Below are positions 1 to 11,377 of a stretch of DNA of 64,000 nt, piece by piece; the first letter of the stretch is position 1; each line of letters starts with the position of its first letter. The stretch is from Bemisia tabaci. Its lineage: Eukaryota > Arthropoda > Insecta > Hemiptera > Aleyrodidae. A program made the translations under genes and the position numbers. Below the pieces are notes generated by a model. That model had not been told where the DNA came from, searched no databases, and saw only the letters and a program-made list of their open reading frames with translations. The DNA lies in the NCBI RefSeq assembly GCF_918797505.1, contig NC_092794.1, forward strand, positions 66,625,345 through 66,689,344, read 5' to 3'.

Positions 1-177
1 AAGGAACAGAACGGATCTCCTTGCTCAGATATTGAACACTTTTTTGAAAAAATGAAGAAAAATAAAATACATTTAACCCCCTTGAATTTTACGATTTTTC
101 TTCTTAAACCAATACTATACCGTATGGATGCAAATTTACGTGGTTAGACAATTTTCCCGTCGATTCGAGTTAATTTT

Positions 178-315
178 CAATTATAATTGAAAATTTGAAT
201 TGAAATTACAATTGAAAATTTGAATTGAAATTACAATTGAAAATTTGAATTGAAATTACAATTGAAAAGAATGGAAATTATAATTGAAATTTTGAATGGA
301 AATTATAATTGAATT
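178..315. repeat. AT-rich tandem repeat, about 25-bp unit
   Basis: A unit reading GAAATTACAATTGAAAATTTGAATT is repeated about three times and then decays into variants with AATGGAAATTATAATTG. Only ATTG/AATT-type words are present. I see no coding potential. It is a minisatellite lying just upstream of a family A transposon. Confidence 0.8.
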
Positions 316-368
316 TATTGAGATTATATTTAAAAAATCGAACTTTTTTTGGTATAATTTCTACAATT

Positions 369-481
369 GGACGTATTTCTATCAAACGGAACTATGTGCA
401 TTAAGACACGAGCCCTGAGACTCATAAGAATATGTGCATAACAGGGCTCACGTCATAATGCCATTTGATATAAATACGTCC
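369..481. mobile_element. Family A MITE, copy A1
   Basis: Short inverted-repeat element starting GGACGTATTTCTATCAAACG and ending with the complementary ATAAATACGTCC. The centre holds the family signature GAGCCCTGAGACTCATAAGAA and ACAGGGCTCACGTC. It is flanked on both sides by AATT, a 4-bp TSD also seen in other copies. There is no ORF, so it is non-autonomous. The right arm is shortened relative to other copies (the TGCACATAGTTCCG part is missing). Confidence 0.85.
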
Positions 482-1059
482 AATTTGGCAACGGCGAGCG
501 AGGACGGGGCGCAAAATTCTCGGCTATAGAGAGGCGCGAATAAAGAAGTCATGGGTAGCGCGTGGAATTATGCGGCTATGACTGTTGACCATGTTTGTCG
601 ACCACTAATCGATGACGATTTGGAATTGCGACCAATAAATCCGTCAACAGGACGGGGGATGGGGGGAGGTGGAAGTCGGATTTGAACACAGATCAGGAGC
701 GTGTTAACACGGTACACCCAGCGTCAACATAATTTGCCAATTTCGGCCTACCCAACCCCCGAATCCGTCGTGTGTTCCATCAGTTGTTCCTCTATCTACA
801 CTTCTGCCCTACTCCCCCACGCACAATAATACGGCGCCCCAGGGAGACAGCGCTTTTTCAATAGCGGATTCATAGTGGCGTTTTAAGCGTTTGCTAAATG
901 AGCATTGAACTTGATATGCCTTCATTTTGTGGAGTACGCAACGTTGACTCCCGTTCGTCAAAACAAGGGGCATCAGATGTTATTCCATCATCATCCTTTA
1001 GTTTTCATCACGTTTTTCATCATCGTCTTAATGAGCTCAGATTCTGGAAACCAGTCTCG
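482..1059. other. Unannotated intergenic stretch
   Basis: Mixed composition with CpG-containing patches at 485-545 and 720-850 and a G-rich run near 650-672. No repeat family, RNA gene or convincing coding frame is seen. An open frame from 898 runs into the family M repeat and is judged spurious. Confidence 0.5.
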
Positions 1060-1236
1060 CATGAAAACGGTTGTGCGGATTTAGGTGCAAATTTCGGTGA
1101 ATTTTCTGCACAGTGCAACGAAAATGATTTAAAATTTTCAAAGGAATCCGCACAAACGTTCTCTTATAAAAAATTGAACTGTCCAGTTAAAGGCAATAGC
1201 TGATGCGGTTTGGTTTCTTTCTGCTAAACGCGGTCC
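1060..1236 (+). mobile_element. Family M element, fragment M3
   Basis: Contains the family words AACGGTTGTGCGGATT, CAAAGGAATCCGCACAA, GGCAATAGCTGATG and the terminal CTAAACGCGGTCC. These match the right part of the fuller copy at 39446-39698. The left terminal part is not recognisable, so this is a truncated or diverged copy. Confidence 0.7.
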
Positions 1237-1812
1237 AGTTGAGTAACATCAAACTAATAAAATTAGGAAAGGTCCGACGATGAAAATGAATTTTACACAA
1301 AAATTAAGCCACGATTATTATGAGGCGTCATTCGTGGATGTAAACACGGAGTCCGACCACAAATCGGAGTAAACTCGATGAAAACACAGATTTCAGTAAT
1401 TGTCATGCTCACACGAAGCTCAGGGTGTTCAGCAACGATGGGAAGGGTCGGCGGAGAGGGGGAGCCATCGCTGTGTTCAATGCGAAAATCAAGTTCCCCG
1501 TACAAATTGCAGCAACCGCGGGTAACGGTCCTTCCTAATTGATTTACTCATGCGGGGTGCAGTTAAAAATCCGTTTGTGGTCCTGTCCGGTGCGTACCCT
1601 TTGACCGCATGGAAAACGCCCTCCCACCGCCGCGATAACTCCAGCGCGGTGCTAATTGCACCTATTTACATGGCCCTTGTGCACCACGCCGCACGCGGTT
1701 CACAAAATGACGCGTATTAATATTTTCAGTGCCTCTAGGATTGGGCGTTAAACTAGCAATCCCCTGTGAAATTTTGCGTGACGTGGCGCTGCCCGTTCAG
1801 ATTTGCCTGTGA
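1237..1812. other. Unannotated intergenic stretch
   Basis: Moderately CpG-rich, apparently unique DNA (for example 1600-1710), up to the start of the family C element. No supported gene. Confidence 0.5.
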
Positions 1813-1815
1813 CAC

Positions 1816-1871
<56 letters not shown>

Positions 1872-2087
1872 ACATTGGATCTAGAGTCCAGACTCTTAAA
1901 AACATCGACAAGAAAAAGTACTCTTGATTAAATCAGAATCTATAGCTTTAATCAAGAACCAAGCCTCTTAATTTAAGCGGATTTTGTTTTGATTCAAGCA
2001 AAAATCCGATTGAATCAAGAGTATTTTTTCTTGTCAATGTTTTCAAGAGTCTGGACTCTAGATCCATTGTGTTTTTTTTTTCCAGTG
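1813..2087. mobile_element. Family C CACTG-type MITE, copy C1
   Basis: Begins CACTGTAAAAA and ends TTTTCCAGTG, flanked on both sides by GA (2-bp TSD). Subterminal inverted repeats read CACATTGGATCTAGAGTCC on the left and complementary GGACTCTAGATCC on the right. The middle has opposed ACAAGAAAAAGTACTCTTGATT segments. The left A-tract is expanded to about 52 A, against about 11 in copy C2, probably by slippage after insertion. No ORF. Confidence 0.9.
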
Positions 2088-2177
2088 GAGGCTTTTACAA
2101 GTGAGACCAAAATAACTACCAGCTGTTTTGCATTTATGGGAGCATCTCCATAGAGAGAATCTTTCCAATACAATACC

Positions 2178-2452
2178 GCGGGCTGATTGTTGAAATCGGT
2201 AGACAAAGCGATAGACAATGAGGACAAAAAGGATATGGAGGGATCCTATTGGTGTGCGCGGGTGGTTGCAATGGATAAACGAAGTAGGTAATAGACTAAC
2301 TAACGGCAACCCACATAGGAGACCCTTTAGTGAGCCCATCATTTTCTCCCTTAGTCTACAAGAACCACTCATTTCAACCAATAAGATCGCTCCATACTCA
2401 TCGGGTCTTTTGTGTCTATCGTTTCGTCTATCAATTTAAACGATCAGCACGC
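2178..2452. mobile_element. Family L inverted-repeat MITE, copy L1
   Basis: Left end GCGGGCTGATTGTTGAAAT followed by AGACAAAGCGATAGACAA. The right end carries the complementary words (GTCTATCGTTTCGTCTATC, AATTTAAACGATCAGC). The interior TAATAGACTAACTAACGGC and CATCATTTTCTCCCTTAGTCTA segments are shared with L2. Non-coding. Confidence 0.8.
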
Positions 2453-3215
2453 TGCTAACTTTTAAGGTAAACGCTAATTTTGGAGCCAGATTGCAGTCGT
2501 GTGACGCGGTGTCATTTTCCGGAACTAACGCCGCAAGTTCACCTTCTCTTCAACTTTTAAAATGGAGCATGGCTTCAGATTTATCATGAGCAAATGTCGT
2601 GCCTCGGGGGAACTGATGTCGCGATTTGACTGATTGTGAGACTCGATCATACCTAGTGACGATTATTGGCCGGCAGCACAATGGCTTTGACGGAGGACAA
2701 CTTCCGGTTATCGTCATGCGGCGGAAATGTTTGGCTTATAAGGAAAGCAGCTTCATGGCGGCGCGGCGGGCCTCACCGGTGAATACTAAACGACAGCACG
2801 TGGGGCAAACAGTCCCACGTAATAACCTCTGTTGCCAGTTTGAAGGAAACCCCAATCAATGAAGTGAAAAAGTGCATTATGGAATTTTAAAAAAAGAAAT
2901 TTCCTGGATTGTGCATATCTAAACTCCCCGACTTTTCCTTCATTTTCTGTCTCTTCATTGAGGGGTAACCTTTGACGCGCATTTGCAAAAATCTACTGAT
3001 TTTTTTTTCACCGATTTTGTCTGATTTTAGGGTTCATAGAGTTTTTCATAGTTTTGAATATTCCTAAAATTTCCCGACTTTCCTCTGTCGCAAGAAAAAT
3101 CCTTGACTATTTATAGTTAAAGTCCTTCACTTTTTCCTAACAAAAAAAAGATGTAAAAGAAGGAGCAAAATACCTGGCTGCATAAACCATCACACCGTAA
3201 TTTTCACCGAAAAAT
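2453..3215. other. Unannotated intergenic stretch
   Basis: Apparently unique sequence with a CpG-containing portion around 2580-2830 and an AT-rich portion from 2870. No gene or repeat recognised. Confidence 0.5.
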
Positions 3216-3398
3216 AGGATGCTGTTTTAACATTCTGGATTTAAAAAAGTGTGCGACAACTCACAAAACGCTGAATTAACCGCCACTGTAGTTAGCTCTA
3301 CATCTTGACGTTGCTTAAGTAACTGGTGTAGCGGTTAATTTAGCGTTTGTGAGTTGTCGCACACTTTTTTTACATCCAGAATGTTGAATCAGCATTCT
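3216..3398. repeat. Foldback element with about 70-bp arms
   Basis: The left arm (ACATTCTGGATTTAAAAAAG, TGTGCGACAACTCAC, AAACGCTGAATTAACCGCC) is mirrored by the right arm (GGCGGTTAAT-like, GTGAGTTGTCGCACA, ACATCCAGAATGTT). The spacer is about 45 bp. The AACGCT.AATTAACC word also occurs in family P near 6868. Likely a non-autonomous hairpin transposon; no clear TSD. Confidence 0.8.
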
Positions 3399-3644
3399 TT
3401 TTTTCTTGATGTTTTCCGTGCCATCTCAGCTGCGTTCTCCAAAATTTTCTGAAATATCGCTTATTTTTATGGAAGGAAATTCCTGAAAGATTCCCGGATG
3501 AAAGACTCAGGCAACGGCTCGACCCCATCCGTCGGATTTTCGTCGAGCTGAGAGGCGTCACGTAGGGCCGTTACTCACGCGGTTACGGTCGGCACGGGCA
3601 CGTTGGACGGACGCGACGATTTGAGCACGGGCCGGTGGCTACTT

Positions 3645-3665
3645 ACTATTGCGCATGCGCCTCGC
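3645..3665. promoter_or_regulatory. GCGCATGCGC palindrome (NRF1/Ewg-type motif)
   Basis: A perfect 10-bp palindrome at 3651-3660 sits in a locally CpG-rich segment (3560-3730). The motif is the known core of NRF1-class sites. Any function here is inference, as no transcript is identified nearby. Confidence 0.35.
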
Positions 3666-3885
3666 GCCTCTCAAAATAGGTGTAATAACCAAGACACAGA
3701 CACCCGCTTGTCGCCCATGTCCACCACGAGCCCCGATCTAACGGCACTTTTCCATGAATATCGATTCATGCGCATCCATCAGTTCCTCACTCGTCAAAAT
3801 TGAATCAGATTCTAAAGGAGGCCGCGAATCGAAAATGCTTAAATGTCTTTTTTCTTGCATTTTAGGCATTTTTAAGGGAACTTCT

Positions 3886-4151
3886 TTCTGAAAAACAGTT
3901 CGGTCGTATGTACCAAAGTTCGGTGTCCCATAACTAATTAGGTTCGCGAGACTAAAATTTCGGTTTGTCAACCCGAACTTTTGGTTCGTGTAACCGAACT
4001 TGTGCGGTAACGTGAACTGACAAACTATGTTTGGTCACATATGCCGAACGTTCGATCACACGGACCGAAAGTTCAGTTTGAAAAACTGAATATTTGGGAT
4101 GATATGGAACACCGAAAGTTCGGTCCACGTGACAAAATTTGTTTTTCAGCA
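3886..4151. mobile_element. Family U, CACTG-like MITE with multiple GTTCGGT words
   Basis: The ends are complementary: TTCTGAAAAACAGTTCGGTC on the left and TTTGTTTTTCAG on the right. The interior is a set of direct and inverted GTTCGGT/ACCGAAAGTTC words (3897, 3918, 3958, 3988, 4063, 4111), giving much hairpin potential. The terminal CTGAAAAA resembles the CACTGAAAAA ends of families B, C and J. No clear TSD. Confidence 0.65.
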
Positions 4152-4840
4152 ATTCATTTATAGATCATTTTCTTTAATTTTTAAAGAAAAGAGCAATGTC
4201 TTTCGATTATTGTCATTATCTGAAATCCATACTTCAATGTTCTACTTCACTCGATGTCATTTCTACCTTTTCCTAGTGTTAATTTTAGGAGCATTCATGA
4301 AATACATCTTCTCTCTTTTTTGTGTCAGTAGAGAGAAGAATATTCTAGCCTCTATGATCAATAACATAACAAAAAAGTGGGTATCGGTTGAAACGAGATG
4401 CAGAAACGAGTGCATGCAATGAGGAAATAAACAACTTGAAGCTGCCACTTAAAACCCATGCGTCTAGAATCTCGAGAAAGCGCTGGATTGTAGACATGCC
4501 GAAAGGGCTTTTACAAGCTGAAGCCATTGTCGACTGTCATGATTAAGCTTTATCCATCATATCGGTGACTGTCGATCCGATGGGTCGCTCCGCGTGGAAG
4601 GTGACGACAGCGCCTTGTCACTCGTCACTACATTGTGTGCGTTGCCGCCACACCAACCACCAACCACCAACCGCCATGGAATCTGTCCAAGTGCTTAACA
4701 AGTCCCGAAATGCGAAACTTTTATGAGTTGTTCAATCAAATCGGTTAATTGCATTATCGGGCTTGGGCCTCCATGTCCAATGCTCATGTAATCGAAAAGT
4801 AATGCAGGAAGGGATCCGCCCCAACCGGAACACCCACTCC
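4152..4840. other. Unannotated intergenic stretch
   Basis: AT-rich at first, then more GC-rich around 4560-4680 with a short CAACCAC repeat near 4653-4673. No gene, RNA or repeat family recognised. Confidence 0.5.
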
Positions 4841-4844
4841 AACA

Positions 4845-5221
4845 CTGCTGTGCTAAGGGAAAACGTCATAAGAACATCTGAATGTTGCCAAATTTCCCTG
4901 TATAATACATTCATTTTCGAGGAAATGTATGGATTTATTTCATTGAAATTTTTTGATACTGCAAATCAGGACGTATTTCTAGCAAACGGAACTATGTGCA
5001 TGAAGACATGAGCCCTGAGACCCATAAGAATACACGCACAACAGGGCTCACGTCATATTGCACACAGTTCCGTTTGATAGAAATACGTCCATTAAAGTGT
5101 GAAATAAATTCTTTGAAAATTTTGGTGAAAAATATCTTTTAGTTACTTGGAAGTTTTTATATTAGCAAAAGAATTTGACAACGTCAGGATGCTCATACGG
5201 CGTTTTTCCTTACCGCAGCAG
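4845..5221. mobile_element. Family F MITE, copy F1, split by an A element
   Basis: Left end CTGCTGTGCTAAGG and right end CCTTACCGCAGCAG are inverted copies of the family terminus CTGCCGTGCTAAGG. AACA flanks both sides (4841-4844 and 5222-5225), a perfect 4-bp TSD. The family words GTTGCCAAATTTCC and CTCATACGGCGTTTTTCC are present. A family A element (4969-5090) is inserted in the middle, so F1 is older than that insertion. Confidence 0.9.
4969..5090. mobile_element. Family A MITE, copy A2, nested in F1
   Basis: Full-length copy running from GGACGTATTTCTAGCAAACG to TTGATAGAAATACGTCC with the central GAGCCCTGAGACCC signature. Flanks ATCA and ATTA match at three of four TSD bases. It interrupts family F sequence cleanly. 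Confidence 0.9.
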
Positions 5222-6321
5222 AACACCATACATCAATTTTATCCCTATTGCAAGTTGCACAAAAACCGACTGAAAATATTGCATTTTTTCTTCCTCTTCG
5301 TCTTTCTTTTCTCTTTCTTTTTTTAATACTCCTTCCCTTGTTTCCTCTCGAGTGAAAAAATTGTTCCTTTTTTTTTTCATCAGAGTCGGTGTATTGAAAT
5401 AAACTCTTTTCCACCCTTAGAATGAGTAAAAATGAAGTATGAACTATGTACGGCTAAAATTTTCGAAAACTCCGGTGAAGGAACACAGGGAGACCGTAAT
5501 TAAAGAGCGGGATGTCAAATGCAAAGAAGGATCATCGGAGGACCGCCTCGCCGCGCCAAGGGGAGGTCCAAAGGGATGAGGGGGGACGGGGAAACAAGGG
5601 CTGCGACCAGGACCGCGGGGGATAAATGATGGAGCAAAGCGGCGAAGCGTTATTGCGAAAAAATAATATAAATTCTAATCTAGCATTCAATTTAATATTT
5701 TTCTAAATATGTAATAAACGCGAGGTTCCCTTGCTAAGTGTTTTAAAAGTAGCTTTGAGTAGAATCCATTTTGCGCCTCCCCGAGAAGTTCCCCCGCTCT
5801 CCGACGCCCCCCTCCCCCCCGCCGATTTGCCGTTTGCCGCTTTCAACCCCTCATTATTGTCGAGCACTCGCATTTACCTCCCCATTAAAAAGAGGATACC
5901 GCTTACACCCCCACTCTTTCCTCCGGAGCAATTTCTTGCTCCTTTTTGCTGTTCGGTGTTTGCTCGCCGGAAAATTGCTTCAAGCGTAGTTTTGAAGTTG
6001 CCAAGCTGAATTTTCAGGTCCCGAATCCCTTTGAGCTCCTTCACCTCGCTCTCCGTTCTATTCCCTCTTTCAGCCGAGTTTTCTGACTTTTAGTTTTACT
6101 AACGCAGGGACTTTTTTTGAGAGTGGGTCAAAGACACAGTATGATGCATTGCGATGCGAGATGACATTATAATCCTTTGAAAATTCACTCAGAATCTGGT
6201 AATCGACGACATGACCAAAACCCTTGTTTGATTTTTTCATGTGAATTGGATGACAAGAGAAAGGCTGCCAAAGAAAATGCTCGATTAGGTCCTCCTGGGA
6301 GGAGATGAATGGGACGTCCAG
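5222..6321. other. Unannotated intergenic stretch
   Basis: Includes a pyrimidine-rich tract (5284-5350), a purine/GC-rich segment (5540-5640) and a C-rich segment (5775-5835). Overlapping open frames at 5731-6009 are proline-rich products of the pyrimidine-rich composition and are not supported as genes. A short frame on the other strand (6070-6324) has no recognisable family. Confidence 0.5.
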
Positions 6322-6559
6322 CACTGAGAAAAAACTATGGTTTATAAACCTATTAGAGGTAAATATGGAACACCTATAATAGTCGTAAATAAACTAATGA
6401 TTCTCGGTCTGTGAACCATACTAAGGTCTCTGTACCTAATTAAGGTACCCCGTACCATAACTAAGGTATATGTGCTATTATTATATGTAGAGGTACTACT
6501 ATTAGTGGTGTTCCATATTTACCTCTAATAGGTTTATAAGCCATAGTTTTTTCTCAGTG
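6322..6559 (+). mobile_element. Family B CACTG-type MITE, copy B1
   Basis: Runs from CACTGAGAAAAAACTATGG to CCATAGTTTTTTCTCAGTG with long terminal inverted repeats (TTATAAACCTATTAGAGGTA, AATATGGAACACC). AG flanks both ends (2-bp TSD). The 238-bp sequence is the reverse complement of the element at 55001-55238, with no difference seen by eye. Confidence 0.95.
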
Positions 6560-6824
6560 AGGGGAAAGATGTCGACAGGGGTTTTAAATGAAATGAGCGA
6601 CTGCTAACTCCTCGAAGGGTTGTGGGAGGGCAGAATTATGTGGCGGTTAGGTGTTGCAGAGCGCCAGAGAGCGTTGTGAAAGTGGCCTTTATGTATGCAT
6701 TCAGAAAACCTGTCACGTAAAGGGAATCTGGGCTTGCCGGATTTGAAGACAAACGTTTAATGAGACTACACCCTCCCTCTAAATTATACAGGGGAAAAAT
6801 GATATTGCTGATTATATTTTTTTT

Positions 6825-6985
6825 TTACCAAAAGTGTCTTACATGTGTCGATGTAGATTTTGCAATGAAAAAACGCTAATTTAACCACCCCTGTGGTTTA
6901 ATTATCTTTCCACTATTGTAAAATGTACATTTGAAACATTTTGGACATATTTTTTAAGTAATCCATTTTTTTAGTGTATTGTACT
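6825..6985. mobile_element. Family P repeat, copy P1 (uninterrupted)
   Basis: Contains TTTACCAAAAGTGTC, ATGTAGATTTTGCAATG, TTTAACCACCCCTGTGGTTTA and ACTATTGTAAAATGTACA. These match copy P2 at 39735-40090. The comparison shows that P2 carries a 228-bp insertion. Ends are approximate. Confidence 0.6.
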
Positions 6986-7081
6986 CATAATGTTCTTATT
7001 TCGACCAGAAAATAACTCAAAATGCGGCTCAGACTCAGTCAAGCGAGAACTTCGAAAGCGTGAAAATTAAAAATCTGACCA

Positions 7082-7356
7082 GCGGGCTGATTATTGAAAT
7101 TGATAGACAAAGCGATAAACAAAAAGGACATAGGTAGTATGGAATGATCCTATTAGTTGAAATGTATGGTTACTATAGACTAAGGGAGAAAATGATGGAC
7201 TAACTGTCGGTTCTTTCGTCGGTGGCCGTTAGTTAGTCTATTACCTACCTCCTTTGTCCATCGAAATCACCCGATTCCACCAATTCTCGATTCCTTTCAT
7301 ATCCTTTTTGCCTTCTTTGTCTATCGCTTTGTCTATCAATTTCAATAATCAGTCCC
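7082..7356. mobile_element. Family L inverted-repeat MITE, copy L2
   Basis: Left GCGGGCTGATTATTGAAATT then GATAGACAAAGCGATAAAC. The right end is the near-exact inverse (TATCGCTTTGTCTATCAATT, TCAATAATCAG). Inner arms around GACTAACTGTCGG and CCGTTAGTTAGTC make a large hairpin. Best preserved copy of the family. Confidence 0.85.
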
Positions 7357-10300
7357 CAGAGTGGGTCGTTTCATAGGTTCTGTACGGTCTTTTGGTTGCC
7401 GAGTCGGTGATCTAGGAAATGAATAAAACGAGTTGAGTGCTCGACTATGAATTGAACCACATTCGAGATCATTGAGCAACGCCACCGCAAGCTTCTTTAC
7501 TATGATTCAGCAAAACAGCCCGTGCTCGCAAACGCCCTCAATTGTCGACCAATTATTTATCCTCTATCCGCGGCGCATACATAATCCATCCGGATACAAC
7601 CGCTCCGCGCTGAATAAACACCGCTACCTCCGAGTGGGGCTTACAAATGTAGTTACGTTGGCGAACGACGAGATAAAAAAAAACTTTTTCTCCTTTTTCC
7701 CTTTCTAATTCACCTCTCTACATGTAGGTATCACTTGTCATAGTTCAAAAGAATCGTGCCGCCCTCTCGAAAGAGCTGAGAGGACAGACGTTAGTGACGG
7801 ATTCTTGGCCGGAGGGAGGGGGGGGGGAAGCACAGTTTTAGTCTCTGTCGGGTACATCAAAACATTATGGAACACTTGAAAAATAATCAAGGCAAAATAA
7901 TCGATATCAGTGTAAACCAAGGTGGGTCTCTGTAATTGAGCTTTCGCCTATCTTATCTCCTCGAAAAAGCTTTTCACAACCGTCGGCGCATCCATGTTTT
8001 TTTTCCGTTTGATGAGCAACGAACTTTTTCGCTTGTAGCGTGTTATCGCCTGTCAGCATGAGTAATTGTTGGTTTACGTGGGGTATTACACACAACGAAA
8101 ACAAACCCAATTTCGGAATCCGAATTTTTAGCCCGCGATGAAGTTCTGCGGAACATTCATTGCGTTACCGTTTCTTGTTTCCGGTTAGATTAACCTCGAT
8201 CTTTGAACAATTATTCCCGAGCATCAGTTTTGGAGTGCCCCAAAGTAATGCACGCGAAAACGCTTCAGTATTTATCGAAACTTGACATTTCCTTAAATTT
8301 CTACAATGTATTTTTTGCCGTAAACTACTTGCAAGAGCATTGGGCACTTCAAAAATTGCACGAGTAATTATTATAATACACGTGACTGTGATCTTCCATG
8401 CCTATTCTTGGAAACTGGATTAATTTCAGCACCGAAAAGAATTGATGAAGTATCGGAAGATTTTTTATTTCCAAAAAGGAAAAAATGCCAGTAAATAATG
8501 TTCAACACGCAAAGTACATTCAGTGAACTTTATGCAGTATGTTAAGTTTTACAGAAGCGTTGCAACTTTTTTAAAGTTTCACTCTGAGTGTTAGGGGCAA
8601 GGGTATTTTATTCTTTGAAGCAAGTGGATAAATACTGTAAAGACCACGCGGACAAGGTAAAATATGCTCCTCCCCACAGTTTTCCACTGAACCGTATCAG
8701 AGTTTTTATAGGATTTTAATTTTCAGACTTTGCTTTCTTGCCTCTCAGAATGGTTTGGACCAAAATTTTCTCACACTGAAAAAACTTTTTCAAATATTCC
8801 GTCGATAAATATTTTTTCTTGAATCAAGAGTAATGACGTTTAATTTAAGCAACTTGTTTGCTTATCTCAAACATTTTTTTCCCTGTTCCTGGAAACATTT
8901 AGCTCGAATGAAGATGAAAAAATAAAATAAAATAAAATCCTGGCGGTAAATTCAAGAACAATTCAAGAAAATAATGCATGGAATTCGTTAAAACTTCTAC
9001 TGAATTTTCGTTATGATTTTTTAATTCCGAGAGCTAAAAATGTCAAAAAAATATCCAATAGTTTCCTCTTTAAATCATGAATTAGCGGTCGAGATTCTGA
9101 AACACCGCAACCAAGAAATGCCCTTCCTGCACCCAACGCAACGCCTCCATTGTATATGCACTTTCATGTGCATTAAAATTCTAAATCCAGTTTTTTTTTA
9201 CTCTTATGAATATTACTCATTTAGAATTAAAGAATTTCTGCACTGCACGAACGCTCGTTCCGCTCTCCTCTCTTTTTCAGTGCGTCAGTGTGGGTGTTGC
9301 TCCACCAGTAAATTTATCTGCCCAAGTGTCGAGTTGACCATGATGAGCCTAAATTTGATCCGGCTCCAGCGTTCTCCACCTCGTCTTCTCACGCAAAGCT
9401 CGCAGCCATGTCAAGCAAAAAACGCGTATCGAAATAGGATCTCGGTTCGAGTTACGTGGTTCTCGCTCGACGAGGCAGCGGGCTGGCCGGCAGGGAAACA
9501 CGTACAACTTGAGAGTGACGCAACGTAGTATAATGTATGTGTACTATTCAATTGTAAACACAATGCTTGCTCTACTAATTGAAACCATACTAGTGATTAT
9601 GCCTATTGAGAAACCATTGTAAGTACACTCACTCTCTCTAGGCCTCCTGCCCCCCTCCCTCGCCCTCTCGCCGCCTCCGGCACAAGGCGAGCTTCGGACA
9701 ACCCGGGGGCTTATCGGAGATTGCAGGTCATGAACACTGGGTTTACGTGGTGGAAAAGGCCTACTATCATAGTAATTACCCTATGAAAAGTCAGCAAAAG
9801 GCTCCCTCTTTTCCGCGCTAAGCTCCTCGAACTTGTAACTGCGGGCAGGATAGGTGTTCCCATAACTTATGTAACGACGTGTGTCGACACGCGGCTGTCC
9901 AGCACCCCTCTCCTTGCCTTCTCTTCTGCTACCTTGTCATAGGGTGGATCACACGGCAAGAATCGCGTATTTTACATGGAAACGCCAGGAAGATCGGTGA
10001 TTTTTTGCACTTCATCCAGGGCTGAGGCTCTTCAGCTAAGCTGGATTTACTCGTTAGTGAGCGAACCCCGTTTCCACAAACATGATTTTTACGATTTTAA
10101 TATTTCTTGAATTTATTCGTTTCATTGGCCGCCTTTTGGTTCTATCGATAGACTTTTTGTCGAGGGGACATTTCCGTTCGGGTATTGCATAACTCTAAGA
10201 GAACGGCCTGACCTAATAAACGAGGTTTGCTAGGAACTGGAATGATGAGGGAAGAGGGTTGATTGGTTTCCAGTATAAATGCGAACTTGTACGGAGCAAA

Positions 10301-10418
10301 ATTTATAAGAACTTTGGCTTCGTTTTATTGAATTACCAAACACGATGAATTGCGGGTTTTTTGCCTAGCATGAAGGCGTTTATGAGAGAGCAGGGAGGAA
10401 GAGTCTAGTAAGTACTGC
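7357..10418. other. Unannotated 3-kb stretch upstream of the gene
   Basis: No repeat family recognised. Contains an AAAAT microsatellite at 8920-8938, a solitary CACTGAAAAAA word at 8774 and CpG-containing patches (9640-9730, 9880-9960). A 162-codon frame at 9040-9528 has no family resemblance and a non-protein-like composition. Regulatory DNA is possible but not demonstrable. Confidence 0.45.
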
Positions 10419-10531
10419 TGTGACAGCGAAGAGAGCAGAACGTGCATGCTGGGATGAACCTCGAGACCCATAAAACCATGTGCTAACCATTGCTCATATA
10501 GAAATGCACTTACTGCTCTCTTCGCTATCAC
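10419..10531. repeat. Short foldback, 19 to 28-bp arms
   Basis: GTGACAGCGAAGAGAGCAG at 10419 is mirrored by CTGCTCTCTTCGCTATCAC ending at 10531, with one mismatch. The right arm abuts the J1 insertion, so J1 landed at or next to its edge. Confidence 0.6.
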
Positions 10532-10943
10532 GCTGAAAAAAAATATCGGTGTATTTACTAAGAAAATGGTAAAATTACCAAGAATCCAGGGTTCTATTTT
10601 ATCCCAGTTTTTTCCTGGTAAAATTATCATTTATGGAATTGGTAATTTTACCGAGAAATCTCGGTAAAATTATTGAACTTTCTCGGTAATTTTACTGGAC
10701 CTTGGTAAAAACGCCAATATTTTTTATCGATTGTGGTAGAATTACCGAGACGAAATGGCAAAGTTACCGGGAATTCATTACCAATAAAAGTGGTATTCTT
10801 ACCTTGAAAAAACAGTAAAAATACCGGTTTTCAGGTAAGCTTACCAGTCTGTCTTTGTAAAATTACCAATAATTGGTAATAAAAGTGAGATGGTAAAGGT
10901 ACCAACGGACCTTGGTAAAAACGCCGAGAATTTTTTTTCAGTG
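10531..10943. mobile_element. Family J CACTG-type MITE, copy J1 (full)
   Basis: Begins CGCTGAAAAAAAATATCGGTG and ends AATTTTTTTTCAGTG, flanked on both sides by CA (2-bp TSD). The interior is a dense set of TGGTAAAATTACC and GGTAATTTTACCGAG inverted words that can fold on each other. No ORF. A 175-bp internally deleted copy is at 18802-18976. Confidence 0.9.
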
Positions 10944-11377
10944 CACGGCAGAATAGTAGAATTGGAGTTCGGGTTAGTTGCTCCGTACACCTAAAAATGT
11001 ATTCACTTATTAAAGTTTAAAAATGCGTAGCTAACGAAAAGATTTCCTATTGGGACCAATTAAATCACATAGGTTGTTTTTAAAATGTACCTAAAATATT
11101 AGTATCTTGTCACAATACGTCCAAAATCTTTTCAACCTCCACCACCAGTTATTTCGTGACGTGGGGGCGAAAATTTTCAAGATGCGCCAGTTTTTCCCGG
11201 TTCAGGTCCTCCCATCATCGTTCAACAATAATTAAGCGTGGCGCTGGCTGAAGTATCTCTCCTGCACAAATCAAGGGGACAGGAGGGGGGAGGGGATTCG
11301 GCCGTGAGGAGCCAGGCGAAGGAGTGTATCCTTATCATTATGTCGGATGGTGGTAGGTGATGTTACGGCGTTAAATG

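Noticed and set aside
178..315. Possible CRISPR-like array
   Set aside because: Units are contiguous without unique spacers, in eukaryotic DNA; simple minisatellite.
1819..1870. Poly(A) tail of a retrogene
   Set aside because: The A-run lies inside the left terminus of a CACTG-type MITE with a 2-bp TSD, so it is an expanded terminal tract.
5731..6009. Proline-rich overlapping frames
   Set aside because: Two overlapping frames in a C-rich segment, with no start context or family.
6070..6324. 84-codon minus-strand frame considered as a transposase fragment
   Set aside because: No recognisable catalytic motif or similarity; it ends at the B1 boundary by chance.
9040..9528. 162-codon open frame
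   Set aside because: Irregular composition and no family resemblance; not the missing Iroquois N-terminus.
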